From Aurantiacibacter sp. MUD11 (GTDB lineage Bacteria > Pseudomonadota > Alphaproteobacteria > Sphingomonadales > Sphingomonadaceae): a DNA stretch of 64,000 nt. The position numbers were made by a program, and so were the translations under genes. The notes beneath the pieces were generated by a model. It ran no database searches and was not told where the DNA came from. It worked only from the letters and a program-made list of their open reading frames with translations. Positions 61,113 to 64,000 of this stretch are shown here, piece after piece. How positions within the stretch are numbered: the first letter of the stretch is position 1; the number at the start of each line of letters is the position of its first letter. The DNA lies in contig NZ_CP114054.1 in assembly GCF_026967575.1 (NCBI RefSeq), positions 186,001 through 250,000 of the forward strand, written 5' to 3'.

Positions 61113-61982
61113 TTACTTCGGTTGGTAGAGCTGGTCAGGTCCGGGGAAGCTGCGCTCGCGCACCTCGGCGGCATACTTGGCGGCTGTCTCCGAGATGGTG
61201 GTGGCGATGTCCTCGTAACGTTTCACGAAGCGTGGGACGCGTTCGAACATGCCGAGCATGTCTTCGGTCACCAGCACCTGCCCATCGCACTTGGCAGACG
61301 CGCCGATACCGATGGTCGGGCAGGCGACGGCCTCGGTGACCGCGATGGCAATCGGCTCGACCACGCCTTCCACCACAATGGCGAAGGCGCCGGCTTGTTC
61401 CAGCGCCTTGGCATCGGTGACGATCTTGTCGGCTTCGGCATCGCTGCGGCCGCGCGCGGCATAGCCGCCCAGCACGTTGACCGCCTGCGGGGTGAGGCCG
61501 ACATGGCCCATCACGGGGATGCCGCGCTTGACGAGGAATTCCACCGTCTCGGCCATGACCTCTCCACCTTCCAGCTTCACCGCGGCGGCGCCGCTGGCCT
61601 TCAGCAGCGTGGCGGCCGCTTCGAATGCCGCCTGCGGAGAGGCCTCATACGCACCGAAGGGCATGTCGACGACCACCACCGAATGGTAGCTGCCGCGCAC
61701 GACGGCGGCGGCATGGCTGGCCATCATGTCCATCGTCACCGGGATGGTGGAGGGCAGGCCGTAGATCACCTGGCCGAGCGAATCCCCGACCAGCAGCAGG
61801 TCGCAGTGCGGATCGAGCAATTGCGCCTGCCGTGCCGTGTAGGCGGTCAGCATGACGATGGGTTCGGCGGTTACGCCATCGATCTTGCGATCGCGGATCT
61901 TGGGGACCGTCAGCCGCCGCATCGGTTGCGGCGTCGGATTCGCGCGGCTGGTGGAGGTGTCGAGTTGGAAGGTCGTGGACAT
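61113..61982 (-). CDS. panB: 3-methyl-2-oxobutanoate hydroxymethyltransferase
   Basis: 289 residues; makes ketopantoate for pantothenate and Co[28 protein letters not shown] and [10 protein letters not shown] form the Mg/substrate site; [10 protein letters not shown] carries the catalytic Glu, and [15 protein letters not shown] is conserved. Its substrate, 2-oxoisovalerate, is also the substrate of the Bkd complex encoded at 33.9–37.5 kb. panC and panD are not adjacent. Confidence 0.95.
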   Translation of the reverse strand: MSTTFQLDTSTSRANPTPQPMRRLTVPKIRDRKIDGVTAEPIVMLTAYTARQAQLLDPHCDLLLVGDSLGQVIYGLPSTIPVTMDMMASHAAAVVRGSYHSVVVVDMPFGAYEASPQAAFEAAATLLKASGAAAVKLEGGEVMAETVEFLVKRGIPVMGHVGLTPQAVNVLGGYAARGRSDAEADKIVTDAKALEQAGAFAIVVEGVVEPIAIAVTEAVACPTIGIGASAKCDGQVLVTEDMLGMFERVPRFVKRYEDIATTISETAAKYAAEVRERSFPGPDQLYQPK

Positions 61983-62068
61983 GGGCCCCCTTTAGCAGAC
62001 AGACCCCTCGACGCGAGGGCAATTTCATTGCATGACGAGGCCACTTCGGGATCAAGAGGACAGAAATA

Positions 62069-63487
62069 ATGGCTTTAACCCAGTCGGGGTCTGCGCGGGA
62101 CGGGTGGTCTTCGCGAACTGCATTCATACTCGCAGCGATCGGTTCGGCAGTTGGTCTCGGCAATCTCGTCCGCTTTCCGGCGGAAGCCGGTGCCAACGGC
62201 GGCGGCGCTTTCGTGCTGTTCTACATCGGGTGCGTGATCCTGATCGGCTTGCCGGTCCTGCTGTCCGAAACGCTGATCGGTCGGCATGGCCAGGCCGCGG
62301 CGCCTGAAAGCTATCGCCGCATGGCGGAACAGTCCGGCGCCTCTACCGCGTGGGAGGGCGTGGCCAGCCTCGGCGTGCTGTCGGCCTTCCTCATTCTCAG
62401 CTTCTACTGCGTGCTGGGGGGCTGGGTGCTCTATTACATCGGCACCTTCTTCTTCGACATCTTCAACACCGGCATTTCCGGCGGCGCGTTCGCCGGGGTG
62501 AGCGTGGAAGAGGTCGAGGGGATCTTCCCCGCGATGATTTCCAATGGCCTGGTGACCTCGATCCTCACGGCCGTGTTCCTCGGCATTACCATGCTGTTCG
62601 TGGCGCGCGGCGTTTCCGGCGGTATCGAAAAGGTCGCCGTCTACCTGATGCCGGCCTTCTTCGCCCTGCTGGTGGGCATCACCATCTATGGCATGTTCGG
62701 CGGCGCGATGTCGCAAACCGTGGAATACCTCTTCACTTTCGAGCCGGAGAAGCTGACCGGCCCGGTCATGCTGGCAGCCGTGGGGCAGGCGTTCTTCTCG
62801 CTGTCGCTGGGTGTCGCGGGCATGGTGACCTACGGCGCCTATGTCGGTCGCAACGTCAATCTTGGCGTGACTTCGGGCATCATTGCCACGGCGGATACCT
62901 CGGTCGCGCTGCTGGCCGGCCTGTGCATCTTCCCCATCGTGTTTGCTGCCGGCCTGGCGCCCAATGGCGGCCTCGGTCTGATGTTCCAGACCCTGCCGCA
63001 CGCCTTCCAGGAAATTCCCGGCGGCTCGCTGATCGGCTTCGCCTTCTTCATCATGGTGGGCTTTGCCGCGCTGACCAGCTCGGTTGCCCTGCTGGAGGTG
63101 CCGACGGCCTGGGTGATCGACCGCTTCCGTTTCACGCGTGTCGTCTCGGTCATCATGGTTGCCTTCGGCGCCACGATCCTCGGCGTGCTCTCGGCGCTCT
63201 CGACCGGCGTGATGTCGGGCTTCCACCCGCTGGGCTTCCTGCCGCTGTTCGAAGGCATGGGCGTGCTCGACACGCTCGACACCTTCACCGGCAAGCTGAC
63301 CATGCCCATCGGTGCGCTGCTGACCTCGATCTTTGTCGGCTGGATCGCCAACAAGCGGCTGATCGACAGCGAGAACGGGCTGGGCGGTGCGCTGCACCTG
63401 TTCTGGCGCTTCCTGGTCTGCTGGCTGTGCCCGATCGCGCTGACCGCGATCCTGATCGTGGGCATCTTCCCCAGCCTGACCGAGTAG
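62069..63487 (+). CDS. Sodium-dependent neurotransmitter-symporter (SNF) family transporter
   Basis: 472 residues, about 12 helices. The start FILAAIGSAVGLGNLVRFP is the conserved unwound TM1 of LeuT-fold transporters, and FILSFYCVLGGWVLYY and FFSLSLGVAGMVTYGAYV are family-typical. Likely an amino-acid or amine importer. An AGAGGA ribosome site precedes the ATG. A strong terminator follows. Confidence 0.92.
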   Translation: MALTQSGSARDGWSSRTAFILAAIGSAVGLGNLVRFPAEAGANGGGAFVLFYIGCVILIGLPVLLSETLIGRHGQAAAPESYRRMAEQSGASTAWEGVASLGVLSAFLILSFYCVLGGWVLYYIGTFFFDIFNTGISGGAFAGVSVEEVEGIFPAMISNGLVTSILTAVFLGITMLFVARGVSGGIEKVAVYLMPAFFALLVGITIYGMFGGAMSQTVEYLFTFEPEKLTGPVMLAAVGQAFFSLSLGVAGMVTYGAYVGRNVNLGVTSGIIATADTSVALLAGLCIFPIVFAAGLAPNGGLGLMFQTLPHAFQEIPGGSLIGFAFFIMVGFAALTSSVALLEVPTAWVIDRFRFTRVVSVIMVAFGATILGVLSALSTGVMSGFHPLGFLPLFEGMGVLDTLDTFTGKLTMPIGALLTSIFVGWIANKRLIDSENGLGGALHLFWRFLVCWLCPIALTAILIVGIFPSLTE

Positions 63488-63506
63488 TTTCTGCAGGATA
63501 GCAAGA

Positions 63507-63535
63507 GGGCCGCCGCTCGGTACGAGCGGCGGCCC
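63507..63535. terminator. Intrinsic terminator after the SNF transporter
   Basis: A perfect 13-bp GC stem (63507–63519 and 63523–63535) with a GTA loop followed by TTTTCTGTT on the plus strand. It lies between converging genes and may act in both directions. Confidence 0.9.
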
Positions 63536-63560
63536 TTTTCTGTTGCCGGAATGCCGGTGC

Positions 63561-64000
63561 TTACAGCGCCATTTCGGCGCGTTCTTCCTTGGCATCTTCG
63601 CGCATGTCGAAGCCCATCAGCATCTTCGCGTTGTCGATGAAGCCGAGGTCGCTGTTCCAGATTTCGGCCTGGCCCAGGTCCATGCGCAGCATCAGCAGGT
63701 TGGGATCGTCCTTGCCGCCGGGGAACCACGCCTCCACCACCTTGCTCCACTGCTTGTCGAGCCGTTCGCGGCTGGTTTCCTCGCGCAGGGTGCCGGAAAA
63801 GCGGGCGAACATCTCGTGCCCCTTGCCGGCGAATGTCGCGGTGGCGGGACCGCCATTGGCCAGGCAGTGATCCTTCGTGGTGAAGAACCAGATCGCGCTG
63901 TCGGCGTCCTTGTCCAGCTGTGCGGTCATCGGCACGGCATTTTCGGGTGCGCTGTCGAGTTGCAGGAACAGGAAGGGGCTGTCGTCGAGGGCCTTCCAGA
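63561..64000 (-). CDS. Pyridoxamine 5'-phosphate oxidase-fold (general stress protein 26-like) protein, 5' end outside window
   Basis: The frame runs to the window edge (…WKALDDSPFLFLQLD…), so the start lies to the right. The internal GTG at 63935 is not the start. Visible features of the PNPOx-like split barrel: VPMTAQLDKDADSAIWFFTT, GPATATFAGKGHEMFARFSG, and a C-terminal acidic helix region with WFPGGKDDPNLLMLRMDLGQAEIW. The family binds flavin or heme; activity is unknown. Confidence 0.82.
   Translation of the reverse strand, partial: WKALDDSPFLFLQLDSAPENAVPMTAQLDKDADSAIWFFTTKDHCLANGGPATATFAGKGHEMFARFSGTLREETSRERLDKQWSKVVEAWFPGGKDDPNLLMLRMDLGQAEIWNSDLGFIDNAKMLMGFDMREDAKEERAEMAL

Overview
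The window looks like a chromosome segment of a GC-rich alphaproteobacterium, most likely order Sphingomonadales (Erythrobacteraceae-like). The grounds are the zapA–6S RNA–5-formyl-THF cyclo-ligase synteny, a complete fixNOQP/fixGHIS (cco) locus joined to hemN, LigAB-type protocatechuate 4,5-dioxygenase subunits, a PrsK/PrsR two-component pair next to an exopolysaccharide sugar transferase, TadE/TadG-like proteins, and the high-GC codon use. The family call is an inference from gene content; no 16S rRNA lies in the window.

Layout. 1–7.8 kb holds housekeeping and lipid genes: a YdjM-like membrane protein (cut by the left edge), photolyase, a cyclopropane-fatty-acid-synthase-like methyltransferase, a serine hydrolase, then on the minus strand PilZ and purF–SDR. 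7.8–18 kb is the micro-oxic respiration locus: ompW diverges from ccoNOQP-ccoGHIS, a small Cys-rich protein and hemN, with FNR-type boxes in the ompW–ccoN gap and another just before hemN. 18–23 kb is minus-strand: ligAB, a secreted Pro-rich protein, two TadE-like proteins and a large VWA/TadG-like protein. 23.97–31.64 kb is a 7.6-kb integrative element in the 3' end of tRNA-Pro(CGG). It is bounded by 51-bp direct repeats and carries a tyrosine integrase, paired arm-type repeats at both ends, a helicase-like ATPase, a cold-shock-domain protein and several unknowns.

31.8–40 kb holds a sugar-nucleotide epimerase, thyA, the branched-chain 2-oxoacid dehydrogenase E1α/E1β/E2 operon behind a strong promoter whose spacer is a perfect palindrome, tRNA-Asp, an iron alcohol dehydrogenase, a thioesterase, DUF2842 and the folate cyclo-ligase. 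40.2–49 kb holds 6S RNA, zapA and a coiled-coil protein, which diverge from a central carbon cluster (tkt, gap, pgk, GNAT, 2OG oxygenase, class I aldolase, thiE, M23 peptidase). 49–64 kb holds efp, suhB with a 36-bp tandem repeat over its stop codon, tRNA-Leu, an SLC13 permease, the sugar transferase–prsK–prsR operon, a bile-acid-type symporter, DUF475, panB, an SNF transporter and, cut by the right edge, a PNPOx-fold protein.

The parts most worth following are the tRNA-Pro element with its putative att and arm sites and its unassigned helicase-like protein, the small CCAKGC protein between ccoS and hemN, the bkd promoter/operator, and the palindrome upstream of the PrsK/PrsR operon. No CRISPR array, recognisable transposase gene or rRNA was seen.
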